Source of the DNA: VAYN01 sp963702075
GTDB lineage: Bacteria; Actinomycetota; Thermoleophilia; Solirubrobacterales; 70-9
Reading direction: 5' to 3'
DNA length: 64,000 nucleotides
NCBI GenBank assembly: GCA_963702075.1
Contig: OY969703.1
Span: 2,232,001-2,296,000, forward strand
Position 1 is the first letter of the stretch. Every line of letters starts with the position of its first letter. Shown here piece after piece: positions 22,656 through 29,757 of the stretch. The notes beneath the pieces were generated by a model. That model had not been told where the DNA came from. It searched no databases and saw nothing but the letters and a program-made list of their open reading frames with translations. Made by a program: the position numbers and the translations under genes.

Positions 22656-23768
22656 ATGAGATCTCGTCCGACCGCATACCGCTTGCCACTGGGGGCGCTC
22701 ACGCTACTTGCGGCGCTGATGCTGGCGCTCCCCGCTACCGCAGCCGCATGCGGAGAATTCGGAGGCGAGGACACCGGGCCGCTGGTCACCAAAGCCTCGG
22801 TCGCGCCCAGCAGCCTGCCCTGGGAAGGCGGCACCGTCATCGTCAAGGCGAGGGTCGAAGACGACTGCGGCATCCAGCAGGTCTACGCCGAAGTCAGCAG
22901 CACCGAAGCCAGCTACTTCGCCGTCCAGATGCTCCCGTTCGAAGTCATCAACGGCAACGCCGTGGTCTACCAGGGTGAATTCATGGCGCCTCCCAACTAC
23001 CAGGAATGGGAAGTCGGGTACCAGGTCAACGTCTCGGCCGAGGACACCAACGGCGCCTTCGCCGAAGCCTACGCGGGAGAGACCGACGTCGCGGGGCTGC
23101 CGCCGTTCGACGAACCGCCCTACGTCTCCAGCGCCGGCGTGACGCCGAGGAACCTCGGCACCGAAGGTGGCTGGGTCACGATCAGCGCCGACGTCAGCGA
23201 CACGCGCAGCGTCGCCGGCGCCTTTGCGATCGTCACCCTCCCGGGCGGCAGCCAGCAGGAAATCGGGCTCGAAGCGGTCAGCTTCTCGCACTTCGTCGGC
23301 CACTACAAAGCCCCGGCCAACCTAGATCCGCTGGCGAAGAAATACTCGGTCAGGGTCTACGGCGAAGACGACATCGGGCAGCAGGCCTCCGAGGAAGCCG
23401 GCACGTTCGCGGTGGCCGGACGGACCGGCCCTCTCTCCGCCGTCATCGAACGCACCGGAGCCTTCGGCAACGTGACGATGGGCAAGACGGCGACCCGGGT
23501 CGTCACCGTGCACAACAACAGCGCTGCCGGGAGCAAATGGATCAAAGCCTCGCTCTCGGTCACCGGCCCGTCGTTCTCCCTGCGCAACTCCGCCGGGGGC
23601 AAAATCGACCTTGCGATCGGCCCGGGCGAAACCCGGCGCTTCTGGCTCGAGTTCACGCCGGCGGCCCCAGGGCCGGCAACGGGCTCGCTGAACCTCTCGC
23701 GCGCGGACGCCGGCCAGCCCAACGTCGTCCTCAGCCTGAGCGGCAGAGGCATCTCGCCGGCGTCTTAG
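22656..23768 (+). CDS. secreted Hydin/ASPM-like beta-sandwich protein, copy 2
   Basis: 370 aa. It has the same architecture as the upstream gene: signal peptide with LGALTLLAALMLALPATAAACG, SSLPWEGGTVIVKARVEDDCG, LGTEGGWVTISADVSDTRSV, and a C-terminal Hydin-like domain (GNVTMGKTATRVVTVHNNS ... VVLSLSGRGISP). The order of motifs is colinear with copy 1 and the 'AGLPPFDEPP' hinge is shared, so this is a tandem duplicate that has since diverged over its whole length. Probably cotranscribed with copy 1. Surface role inferred; no enzyme motif. Confidence 0.8.
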   Translation: MRSRPTAYRLPLGALTLLAALMLALPATAAACGEFGGEDTGPLVTKASVAPSSLPWEGGTVIVKARVEDDCGIQQVYAEVSSTEASYFAVQMLPFEVINGNAVVYQGEFMAPPNYQEWEVGYQVNVSAEDTNGAFAEAYAGETDVAGLPPFDEPPYVSSAGVTPRNLGTEGGWVTISADVSDTRSVAGAFAIVTLPGGSQQEIGLEAVSFSHFVGHYKAPANLDPLAKKYSVRVYGEDDIGQQASEEAGTFAVAGRTGPLSAVIERTGAFGNVTMGKTATRVVTVHNNSAAGSKWIKASLSVTGPSFSLRNSAGGKIDLAIGPGETRRFWLEFTPAAPGPATGSLNLSRADAGQPNVVLSLSGRGISPAS

Positions 23769-23769
23769 C

Positions 23770-24060
23770 TCAACTCTCGCTCGGATACGCCACGCGGATG
23801 TGGCGCTTGGAAAGCACCATGAAGGGCAGTTCGGTGACTTTGCCGTCGGCGAGCGCGGTCACCTTGGCATTGGTCAGCGGCACGAACTCGAAATCGCCGC
23901 GGTTGAGCGAATCCGAGAAGCGGCTCTGATAGCCGGTCGGCGGCAGGATCAGATCCCCCTCGACCAGCTGACGGTCCGTTTCGAACACGGCGCGCTCGAC
24001 CCGCCGCCGCGACGACCTCTCGGTCGCCTCGCCAACCTGGTTCTGCAGCACGTCCGCCAT
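23770..24060 (-). CDS. small conserved actinobacterial protein (DUF6812-like)
   Basis: 96 aa from ATG 24060. The pattern VERAVFETDRQLVEGDLILPPTGY, SRFSDSLNRGDFEFVPLTNAKVT and VLSKRHIRVAYP is one I associate with small uncharacterised Thermoleophilia/actinobacterial proteins (DUF6812-like), with a predicted all-beta, RNA-binding-like size. A longer in-frame start at 24132 exists but has no better ribosome site. Convergent with the second Hydin-like gene, one base apart. Confidence 0.65.
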   Translation of the reverse strand: MADVLQNQVGEATERSSRRRVERAVFETDRQLVEGDLILPPTGYQSRFSDSLNRGDFEFVPLTNAKVTALADGKVTELPFMVLSKRHIRVAYPSES

Positions 24061-24186
24061 AGCTCTACAGAGGTTTTCGGCGGCAGGGGGGGAGAACTTG
24101 AAGCCGCTGGCGAGGAGATCGAGATCACGCATCCGCGTGTGCTCGGTGGTCCTCCCGGAACATCATCGTCCGTCGGAAGGGAAAGA

Positions 24187-24260
24187 TCGGGGTGCCCGGA
24201 TTCGAACCGGGGACCTCCGCCACCCAAAGGCGGCGCGCTACCAGGCTGCGCCACACCCCG
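24187..24260 (-). tRNA. tRNA-Pro (anticodon TGG)
   Basis: A 74-nt cloverleaf folds by eye. Acceptor CGGGGTG/CACCCCG, D-arm GCGC/GCGC, anticodon stem CCGCC/GGCGG with loop TTTGGGT (anticodon TGG), T-arm CCCGG-TTCGAAT-CCGGG, discriminator A. CCA is not encoded. Confidence 0.97.
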
Positions 24261-24287
24261 TCTGAGGCAAGTGTAGGTTCTGGGCGG

Positions 24288-25571
24288 ATGGCAGAGGTAC
24301 TTCCGTTCAACGCGCTGCATTACGACCTCGGGAAGGTCGGCTCGCTCGACGCGGTTGCGGCGCCTCCCTACGACGTGATCGACGCGGGGCAGCGGGCGGC
24401 GCTGCTGCAGCGCTCCCCTCATAACGCGGTGGCGATCGACCTGCCGAAACCGTTCGACCCTGCCGATCCCGACAGCGACCCGAGCGGCGACCCTTACGCC
24501 GAAGCGACGGTGCGGATCCAGCAGTGGCGCTCGGAAGGCGCGCTGGTCCAGGACGAGCAGCCCTCGATCTGGGCGCTGACCCAGGACTACGTCGCCCCCG
24601 ACGGCAACAGCTACAGCCGCAACGGCATCCTCGCCCGGGTGCGGGTCGAGGACTACGAGAGCGGCACCGTGCGCCCGCACGAGCGCACCCACCCCGGCCC
24701 GCTGCTCGACCGCCTCGAGCTGACCCGCGCCACCGGCTACAACCTCTCGCCGATCTTCTCGCTCTCGACCGAAGACGCCTGGCCGCTGGTCGCGCCCTCG
24801 CTGCCGGACCGGCCGTGGGGCGAGGCGCGCGACGAAGACGGCACCGTCAACCGCCTTTGGAAGGTCGACGACCCGGCGGTGCACCGAGCGGTGACGGAAC
24901 GCTTGGCCGGCGCCCAGTTGCTGATCGCCGACGGCCACCACCGCTACGAGACCGCGCGGGCCTTCCGCGACGAGGTCGGCGGCGAGGGCCTGCACAACTA
25001 CACGCTGATGTCGCTGACCGGGCTCGACGATCCCGGCCTCACCGTCTTCCCCACCCACCGCCTGCTCTCGGGCTTCGCCGACGATCCCGAGAAGCAGCAG
25101 CGCCTCGGCAACGGCCTGCGCGACCTCTTCGACACCGAGGAAGTCTCGCGCGAGGAGATCGACCCGAACGGCGAGGAGGGAGTCGGCGTCTTCGGCCTCT
25201 ACGACTCCTTCCACAAGCGCGCCTTCCGCCTGCGACTGAAGGACGTCGCCGAGCTCGACCGCCGCCTCGAGGGCAAGCCCGAGGCCTACCGCCGCCTCGA
25301 CTCGGCGATCCTCGAGACGCTCGTGCTCAAGGGCCTGGTCGGGATGAGCGACCACGACATCGACGAGCGCGACGGCCTCGAATACGCGAAGAGCGTGCCG
25401 GCGGCGCTGGAGATGGTCGACGAGGGCGACTACGACGTCGCCTTCATCCAACGGCCGGTCCCAGTCGAGCAGGTGAAGGCGGTGGCGGAGACCGAAGAGA
25501 ACATGCCGCCGAAGAGCACCTACTTCTTCCCCAAGGTGATGACCGGCTTCGCCTTCAACCCGGTGCGCTGA
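24288..25571 (+). CDS. DUF1015 family protein
   Basis: 427 aa. Family hallmarks are PFNALHYDLGKVGSLDAVAAPPYDVI at the N-terminus (two adjoining pieces), RPHERTHPGP near 135, and the central LIADGHHRYETA (about 210-221). DUF1015 proteins are annotated elsewhere as possible serine or HPr-type kinases; activity here is unproven. It starts 27 bp downstream of the divergent tRNA-Pro and is first in a run of closely spaced plus-strand genes (2-bp gaps) with the cobalamin adenosyltransferase and OsmC protein. Confidence 0.9.
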   Translation: MAEVLPFNALHYDLGKVGSLDAVAAPPYDVIDAGQRAALLQRSPHNAVAIDLPKPFDPADPDSDPSGDPYAEATVRIQQWRSEGALVQDEQPSIWALTQDYVAPDGNSYSRNGILARVRVEDYESGTVRPHERTHPGPLLDRLELTRATGYNLSPIFSLSTEDAWPLVAPSLPDRPWGEARDEDGTVNRLWKVDDPAVHRAVTERLAGAQLLIADGHHRYETARAFRDEVGGEGLHNYTLMSLTGLDDPGLTVFPTHRLLSGFADDPEKQQRLGNGLRDLFDTEEVSREEIDPNGEEGVGVFGLYDSFHKRAFRLRLKDVAELDRRLEGKPEAYRRLDSAILETLVLKGLVGMSDHDIDERDGLEYAKSVPAALEMVDEGDYDVAFIQRPVPVEQVKAVAETEENMPPKSTYFFPKVMTGFAFNPVR

Positions 25572-25573
25572 GG

Positions 25574-26137
25574 ATGAAGATCTACACCAAGAAAGGCGAC
25601 GACGGGACCACTTCGCTCTGGTATGGCGGCCGCGTGCCCAAGCACCATGGCCGCACCGACGCCTACGGGACCCTCGACGAGGCCTGCTCGCACCTCGGGG
25701 TCGCCCGCGCCCTCTGCGGACCCGAACACGAGGAGCTGGCGCGGGACATCCTCCGCCTCCAGGACGACATCTTCATCGCGGGCGCCGAGCTGGCGACCGC
25801 GCCCCAGGCCTCCGAGCGGCTCGAGGACGGCGTCAGCCGCACCACCGAGGAGATGGTCGCCGAGCTCGAGCGGCTGATCGACCGCTACATGAGCGAGGTC
25901 GAGCTGCCGCCGCAGTTCGTCATCCCCGGCGGCAACCAGCTCTCGGCCCAGATCGACGTCGCCCGGACGACGATCCGCCGCGCCGAGCGCCGTATCTCCG
26001 AACTGAACGAAGCAGGCGAGATCGCCTCGGAGACCGTGATCCACTTCGTCAACCGGGCTTCCGACCTCGCCTACGCGATGGCGCGCTACGCCGACGTCGA
26101 CGATCCCGCCCTGTTCGAGGGCCGGCGCCGGAGCTGA
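25574..26137 (+). CDS. PduO-type cob(I)alamin adenosyltransferase
   Basis: 187 aa. N-terminal ATP-binding motif MKIYTKKGDDGTTSLWYGGR, then DAYGTLDEACSHLG, then the C-terminal cobalamin/ATP site VARTTIRRAERR and NRASDLAYAMAR. It adenosylates cob(I)alamin to make coenzyme B12 for mutases or other AdoCbl enzymes, none of which is in the window. It starts 2 bp after the DUF1015 gene with an AGG-like site, so it is cotranscribed. Length is normal for the family. Confidence 0.93.
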   Translation: MKIYTKKGDDGTTSLWYGGRVPKHHGRTDAYGTLDEACSHLGVARALCGPEHEELARDILRLQDDIFIAGAELATAPQASERLEDGVSRTTEEMVAELERLIDRYMSEVELPPQFVIPGGNQLSAQIDVARTTIRRAERRISELNEAGEIASETVIHFVNRASDLAYAMARYADVDDPALFEGRRRS

Positions 26138-26139
26138 GC

Positions 26140-26535
26140 TTGCGGATCGTCGCCCGCCGCCGCCAGGGCTACGCCCACGACGTCGAAATCGAGGGACACG
26201 ACCTGTGCGTCGACGAGCCGCCGGAGGCGGGTGGCACCGACACCGGCCCGCGGCCGACGCAGTTGCTCGGCGCCAGCCTCGCCGGCTGCACGGCGATCAC
26301 GGTCGAGATGTACGCACAGCGCAAAGGCTGGGACGTCGGCGCGGTCGAGGTCGACGTCGAGATGTCCTACGAGGGCCCGGTGCCGGCCAACTTCGAAGTC
26401 GGCCTGAAGCTGCCAGGTCACCTCGACGAGGAGCAAAAACGGCGGCTGCTCGTGATCGCCACCAAGTGCCCCGTCCACAAGGTCCTCGCCGGCGAGGCGC
26501 ACGTCAACGTCGTCGAGCGCCTGGAGAGCGCCTAA
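26140..26535 (+). CDS. OsmC/Ohr-family protein
   Basis: 131 aa from a TTG start. The two family cysteines are visible: Cys50 in LGASLAGCTAITVEMYA and Cys110 in IATKCPVHKVLAG. They form the peroxidatic and resolving pair that reduces organic hydroperoxides in OsmC/Ohr proteins. It begins 2 bp after the PduO-type gene and ends directly at the SDR start, so it is part of the same operon. Confidence 0.9.
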   Translation: MRIVARRRQGYAHDVEIEGHDLCVDEPPEAGGTDTGPRPTQLLGASLAGCTAITVEMYAQRKGWDVGAVEVDVEMSYEGPVPANFEVGLKLPGHLDEEQKRRLLVIATKCPVHKVLAGEAHVNVVERLESA

Positions 26536-27348
26536 ATGGACCTCGGCCTCGCCGGCCGCACCTGCGTCGTCACCGGCGCCAGCAGCGGCATCGGCCGCGC
26601 GACCGCGCTACAGCTCTGCGCCGAGGGAGCAAACGTCATCCTCGTCGCCCGCGGCGAGGAGCGTCTCGCCGTGGCGACCGAGGAGGCTCAGCGGGCGGCC
26701 AAGCCGGCCGGCGGCGCGGCGGCATCCCTTGCTCTCGACGTCACCGACGAAGACGCGGGCAGGCGCATGCTGGCTGCAGCCGAGGAGAACTTCGGCGCCC
26801 TCGACGTGCTCGTCAACAATGCCGGCGCGGCGAAGTGGCGCGACCTCGACGAGGTTCCCGACGAGGACTGGCGCGCCCAGTACGAGCTCAACGTGATGGC
26901 GCCGCTGCGGGCGATGCGGGCGGCGATCCCGCCGATGGCCGAGCGCGGCTGGGGCCGCGTCGTCAACGTCTGCTCGACCGCCGGCAAGCGGCCCTCGGCG
27001 GCGATGGCCGAGTACTCGGTCGCCAAGGCGGCCGAGCTCTCGCTCTCGCGCCTGTTCGCCGACCGCTACGCGAAGACCGGCGTCCTCGTCAACGCCGTCG
27101 CCCCCGGTCCGGTCGAAGCCGAGATGTGGATGGAGGAGGGCGGCCTGCTCGACCAGTCGCTGGAGATGTCGGGGGCAGGGAGCCGCGAGGAGGCGCTCGC
27201 CGAAGCCGGCTCGAAGCGCCCGATCGGCCGCCTCGCCCAGCCCGAGGAGATCGCCAGCGCGATCGTCTTCCTCTGCTCCGAGCGCGCCTCCTACGTAGCC
27301 GGCGCCGCCTGGAGCGTCGATGGCGGCACGGTGCAGGTGATCATCTGA
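26536..27348 (+). CDS. short-chain dehydrogenase/reductase
   Basis: 270 aa, classical SDR. Cofactor motif TGASSGIG (13-20), NNAG (94-97), catalytic Ser147, Tyr160 and Lys164 (YSVAK), and PGPVEAEM after strand 6. Arg40 (VARGEER) after the second strand suggests NADP(H) preference. It abuts the OsmC stop with no gap, so it is cotranscribed. Substrate unknown. The last residues DGGTVQVII are standard. Confidence 0.92.
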   Translation: MDLGLAGRTCVVTGASSGIGRATALQLCAEGANVILVARGEERLAVATEEAQRAAKPAGGAAASLALDVTDEDAGRRMLAAAEENFGALDVLVNNAGAAKWRDLDEVPDEDWRAQYELNVMAPLRAMRAAIPPMAERGWGRVVNVCSTAGKRPSAAMAEYSVAKAAELSLSRLFADRYAKTGVLVNAVAPGPVEAEMWMEEGGLLDQSLEMSGAGSREEALAEAGSKRPIGRLAQPEEIASAIVFLCSERASYVAGAAWSVDGGTVQVII

Positions 27349-27353
27349 GCGGC

Positions 27354-27392
27354 GTGTCGCTTTTGTCTCCTCATGGGTAACAAAAGCGACAC
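27354..27392. repeat. 13-bp perfect hairpin with 13-nt loop, spanning the Nudix start codon
   Basis: GTGTCGCTTTTGT (27354-27366) pairs with ACAAAAGCGACAC (27380-27392) around CTCCTCATGGGTA. The loop holds the ATG at 27373. The loop resembles that of the hairpin at 31142 read on the minus strand (CCTCTTCAGGGAC), although the stems differ. Could be a terminator for the SDR operon or a translation-control element. Confidence 0.55.
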
Positions 27393-27939
27393 TCCCCTCG
27401 CCGACCTGCTGCTTTCGCCCGAGGAGGCGGCGGCGATGGCGGGGCGGCGAGGGACGCAGGCGGCGGTGCTGCTGGCGCTCTACGGTTGGCCGGACGAGCC
27501 GGGGTTGATCTTCACCGAGCGGCGGGCGGACCTGCGGCGGCACGCGGGCGAGATCTCTTTCCCCGGCGGCCGTCAGGATCCTGACGACGCCGACTTGGCG
27601 ACGACGGCGCTGCGCGAGGCAGAGGAGGAGATCGCCCTCGACCCCGCCGCAGTCGAGCTGACGGGGGCGCTGGCGCCGGTCTCGACCTTCGTCACCGGCT
27701 ACCGCGTCCACCCCTTCGTCGGCACCGTCCCCCACCCCGGCGAGCTCGGTCTGGAGCCGAACCCGACCGAGGTCGAGACCGTCCTCACCTTCTCATTGGA
27801 GCTACTGCGAGAGGGCTACGAGATGCGCCGCCTGATCCGCCGCGGCGTCCCCATCCACACCCCCACCTACGAGGTGGAAGGGCAACTGATCTGGGGAGCC
27901 ACCGCGCGGATCCTCGGCGATCTATTGGATCGGGTCTAA
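27373..27939 (+). CDS. Nudix hydrolase, CoA pyrophosphatase type
   Basis: 188 aa. FTERRADLRRHAGEISFPGG followed by RQDPDD is the UPF0035 signature of CoA-cleaving Nudix enzymes, and REAEEEI carries the metal-binding glutamates of the Nudix box. The box has Asp in place of the usual first Glu (GGRQDPDD) and Ala in place of the usual Gly, both seen in this subfamily as I recall. The start codon sits in a hairpin loop without a ribosome site; an internal ATG at 27436 is the alternative. Confidence 0.85.
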   Translation: MGNKSDTPLADLLLSPEEAAAMAGRRGTQAAVLLALYGWPDEPGLIFTERRADLRRHAGEISFPGGRQDPDDADLATTALREAEEEIALDPAAVELTGALAPVSTFVTGYRVHPFVGTVPHPGELGLEPNPTEVETVLTFSLELLREGYEMRRLIRRGVPIHTPTYEVEGQLIWGATARILGDLLDRV

Positions 27940-27945
27940 GGCGGC

Positions 27946-28026
27946 GTAACCAAGCCTGGCAAGGACGCAGGGAGCGTGGCGTGCTCCGCACGCGAGCGAC
28001 CGAGGACGCCGCCAGGCGCCGGTTAC
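27946..28026. repeat. 79-bp structured repeat element, copy A
   Basis: Three nested helices: GTAACC/GGTTAC (27946-27951 with 28021-28026), CCTGGC/GCCAGG (27955-27960 with 28011-28016), and an apical GCGTGC-TCC-GCACGC (27979-27993). A second copy of the same length lies at 52523-52603. It fills the gap between the convergent Nudix and peroxiredoxin genes and overlaps the latter's stop codon. Differences from copy B preserve pairing in all three helices. Confidence 0.75.
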
Positions 28027-28691
28027 GACGTCTTAGACGGGTCGGGGACGATGCGGATGTAGGGCTTCGGCGATTCCCAGCCCTCGGGCCAGAGTTCTTT
28101 CGCCTCGTCCTCTTTGACCGAGCCGGCGATGATCACGTCGTCGCCGCGGTTCCACTGCGCCGGGGTGGCGACTTTGTTTTTCGCGGTCAGCTGCAGCGAG
28201 TCGATCACCCGCAGCACCTCGTCGAAGTTGCGCCCGGTGGTCATCGGGTAGACGAGGATGAGTTTGATCTTCTTGTCGGGACCGATGACGAAGACGTTGC
28301 GAACCGTCTGGTTGTCGGCCGGGGTGCGGTCGCCGGGATCACCGGAGACGTCGGCCGGCAGCATCCCGTAGGCCTTCGAGATCGAGAAGTCGGGGTCGCC
28401 GATCAGCGGGTACTCCGGGCGGGCGCCCTGCGTCTCCTCGATGTCGTTCGCCCACTCCTCGTGTTTGTCGGCCGGGTCGACCGAGAGGCCGATGATTTTG
28501 ACGCCGCGCTTCTCGAACTCCGGCTCGATCCGGGCCATGTAGCCGAGCTCGGTCGTGCAGACCGGGGTGAAGTCCTTCGGGTGGGAGAACAGAACCCCCC
28601 ACGAATCGCCCAGCCACTCGTGGAATTTGATCCGCCCCTGGGTCGTATCCGCCTCGAAATCCGGGGCTACGTCACCGAGCTGTAGAGCCAT
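28023..28691 (-). CDS. 1-Cys peroxiredoxin (Prx6 type)
   Basis: 222 aa. The peroxidatic site is FTPVCTTE with Cys45, and it is the only cysteine in the protein, so it is a 1-Cys enzyme. HPKDFTPVC and a C-terminal arm (about 160-222, VATPAQWNRGDDVIIAGSV) match the Prx6 branch. It reduces hydrogen and alkyl peroxides in the cytosol using an external thiol. AGGAG lies about ten bases before ATG. The 79-bp repeat element begins at its stop codon. Confidence 0.95.
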   Translation of the reverse strand: MALQLGDVAPDFEADTTQGRIKFHEWLGDSWGVLFSHPKDFTPVCTTELGYMARIEPEFEKRGVKIIGLSVDPADKHEEWANDIEETQGARPEYPLIGDPDFSISKAYGMLPADVSGDPGDRTPADNQTVRNVFVIGPDKKIKLILVYPMTTGRNFDEVLRVIDSLQLTAKNKVATPAQWNRGDDVIIAGSVKEDEAKELWPEGWESPKPYIRIVPDPSKTS

Positions 28692-28750
28692 TTTTTCCCG
28701 CTCCTCTCGCGCTTCTCTAATTACCTGAATCCTTATCGGAGTTTAGCTCT

Positions 28751-29203
28751 TTAGGTGGCCCGGCCAGCGACGACGGCTTCGACGGCGACGGCGAGATCGT
28801 CCCCTCTGCCGACGATCTCCACCGGGATCCGCCAGGTGCGGGCCGCCGTCCGCACGACCTCCGCACCCTCCTCGGTTCCCTCGTAGAGCACCCCTCGAAC
28901 CGGCGTTTCCACCAGGTGTTCCATCAGCCGCTCGAGCCGCGGACCGTGGAGCGCCGCCAGCTTCTCCGCGCTGCCGCTAGCGCTGCCGAGCAGGAGGACG
29001 AGGACGGCGACGTCGTTGACCAGCTCGAGGACCGTCGCGGGCCGATCGGGGTCCGCCGGCGCCGGCTCGATCCCGGCCGCCTCGATCGCCGCCAGACCCT
29101 CCTCGTGCCGGCTCGTCCCACGCACGGCCCAGCCATCGGCCAGCAGCCTCTCCCCCAGCTCACGGCCGCGGCAACCGCAGCCGACGATCAGCGCTCTTGC
29201 CAC
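28751..29203 (-). CDS. short NAD(P)-binding Rossmann protein
   Basis: 150 aa. ALIVGCGCRGRELGERLLADGW is a Rossmann GxGxxG-like start and VRGTSRHEEGL follows as the second strand end, as in YeeZ-like or extended SDR proteins, but the protein is only half their length and lacks a YxxxK motif. It overlaps the end of the HxlR gene by 16 bp, so it is probably coupled to it. Function unknown. Confidence 0.7.
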   Translation of the reverse strand: MARALIVGCGCRGRELGERLLADGWAVRGTSRHEEGLAAIEAAGIEPAPADPDRPATVLELVNDVAVLVLLLGSASGSAEKLAALHGPRLERLMEHLVETPVRGVLYEGTEEGAEVVRTAARTWRIPVEIVGRGDDLAVAVEAVVAGRAT

Positions 29204-29670
29204 CGGCGCAACTGGTCGGCGTCGGCCCCCGGCCCAGGCCGGCTGTGAACGTGGCGCGGATCGATCTCCTCGCCACAGGCAGAACAGGTCGGGACCACAT
29301 GGAACGAATGCCCGCAGTCGTCGTGCACGGTTTCCAGCGGCGGGCCCTCGGGACCGGCGGTGTAGCGGTCGCCCCAGGCCAGCAGCGCCAGCAGCACCGG
29401 CTCGAGGTCGAGACCCTTCTGGGTGAGCCGGTACTCGAAGCGCTCAGGGTGCTCCGAGTAGCGGCGGCGCTCGGCTATCCCCTCGTCGACCAGCGTCGCC
29501 AACCGCTGGCTGAGGACGTTGCTGGCGATTCCCAGGGACTCCTGGATCTCGTCGAAGCGCCTGCGGCCGAGGGTCAGGTCGCGGAGCACCAGGACCGTCC
29601 AGCGCTCGCCGAGAACGGAAAGCGGGCGGGCGATCGAGCAGTTCTTTTCGGCAAACGCTTGAATCGGCAT
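29188..29670 (-). CDS. HxlR family transcriptional regulator with C-terminal Cys/His tail
   Basis: 160 aa. HxlR/DUF24 winged helix (residues 8-100) with N-terminal Cys11 (KNCSIARPL) and GERWTVLVLRDL, the usual redox-sensing Cys position of this family. A tail adds CGHSFHVVPTCSACGEEI, a likely zinc-binding knuckle. Divergent from an MFS exporter with a dyad between them, the common arrangement for a local repressor of a drug or electrophile exporter. Confidence 0.88.
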   Translation of the reverse strand: MPIQAFAEKNCSIARPLSVLGERWTVLVLRDLTLGRRRFDEIQESLGIASNVLSQRLATLVDEGIAERRRYSEHPERFEYRLTQKGLDLEPVLLALLAWGDRYTAGPEGPPLETVHDDCGHSFHVVPTCSACGEEIDPRHVHSRPGPGADADQLRRWQER

Positions 29671-29722
29671 AGAGCCAGTCTAGCTCGCGACTTTTCTTTT
29701 ACAAGTCACTTCTGCTAGGGTC

Positions 29723-29739
29723 GCTTGCGAAAAGCAAGC
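29723..29739. promoter_or_regulatory. dyad in hxlR-MFS intergenic region
   Basis: GCTTGC (29723-29728) and GCAAGC (29734-29739) around GAAAA, just downstream of a TAGGGT -10-like box (29716-29721) for the MFS gene. Its position would let a bound repressor block transcription of the exporter. It is the probable HxlR site (inference). Confidence 0.45.
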
Positions 29740-29757
29740 TAGGTTGAAGGAGCGGTC

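Noticed and set aside
24192..24287. DUF1015 gene starting at 24192
   Set aside because: That start lies inside the antisense tRNA-Pro gene; MAEVLPFNALHY from 24288 is the family N-terminus.
27946..28026. 79-bp element as a cyclic-di-GMP or guanidine riboswitch because of GGACGC-like blocks
   Set aside because: The surrounding conserved bases of those riboswitches are absent, and both copies lie at gene ends rather than in 5' leaders.
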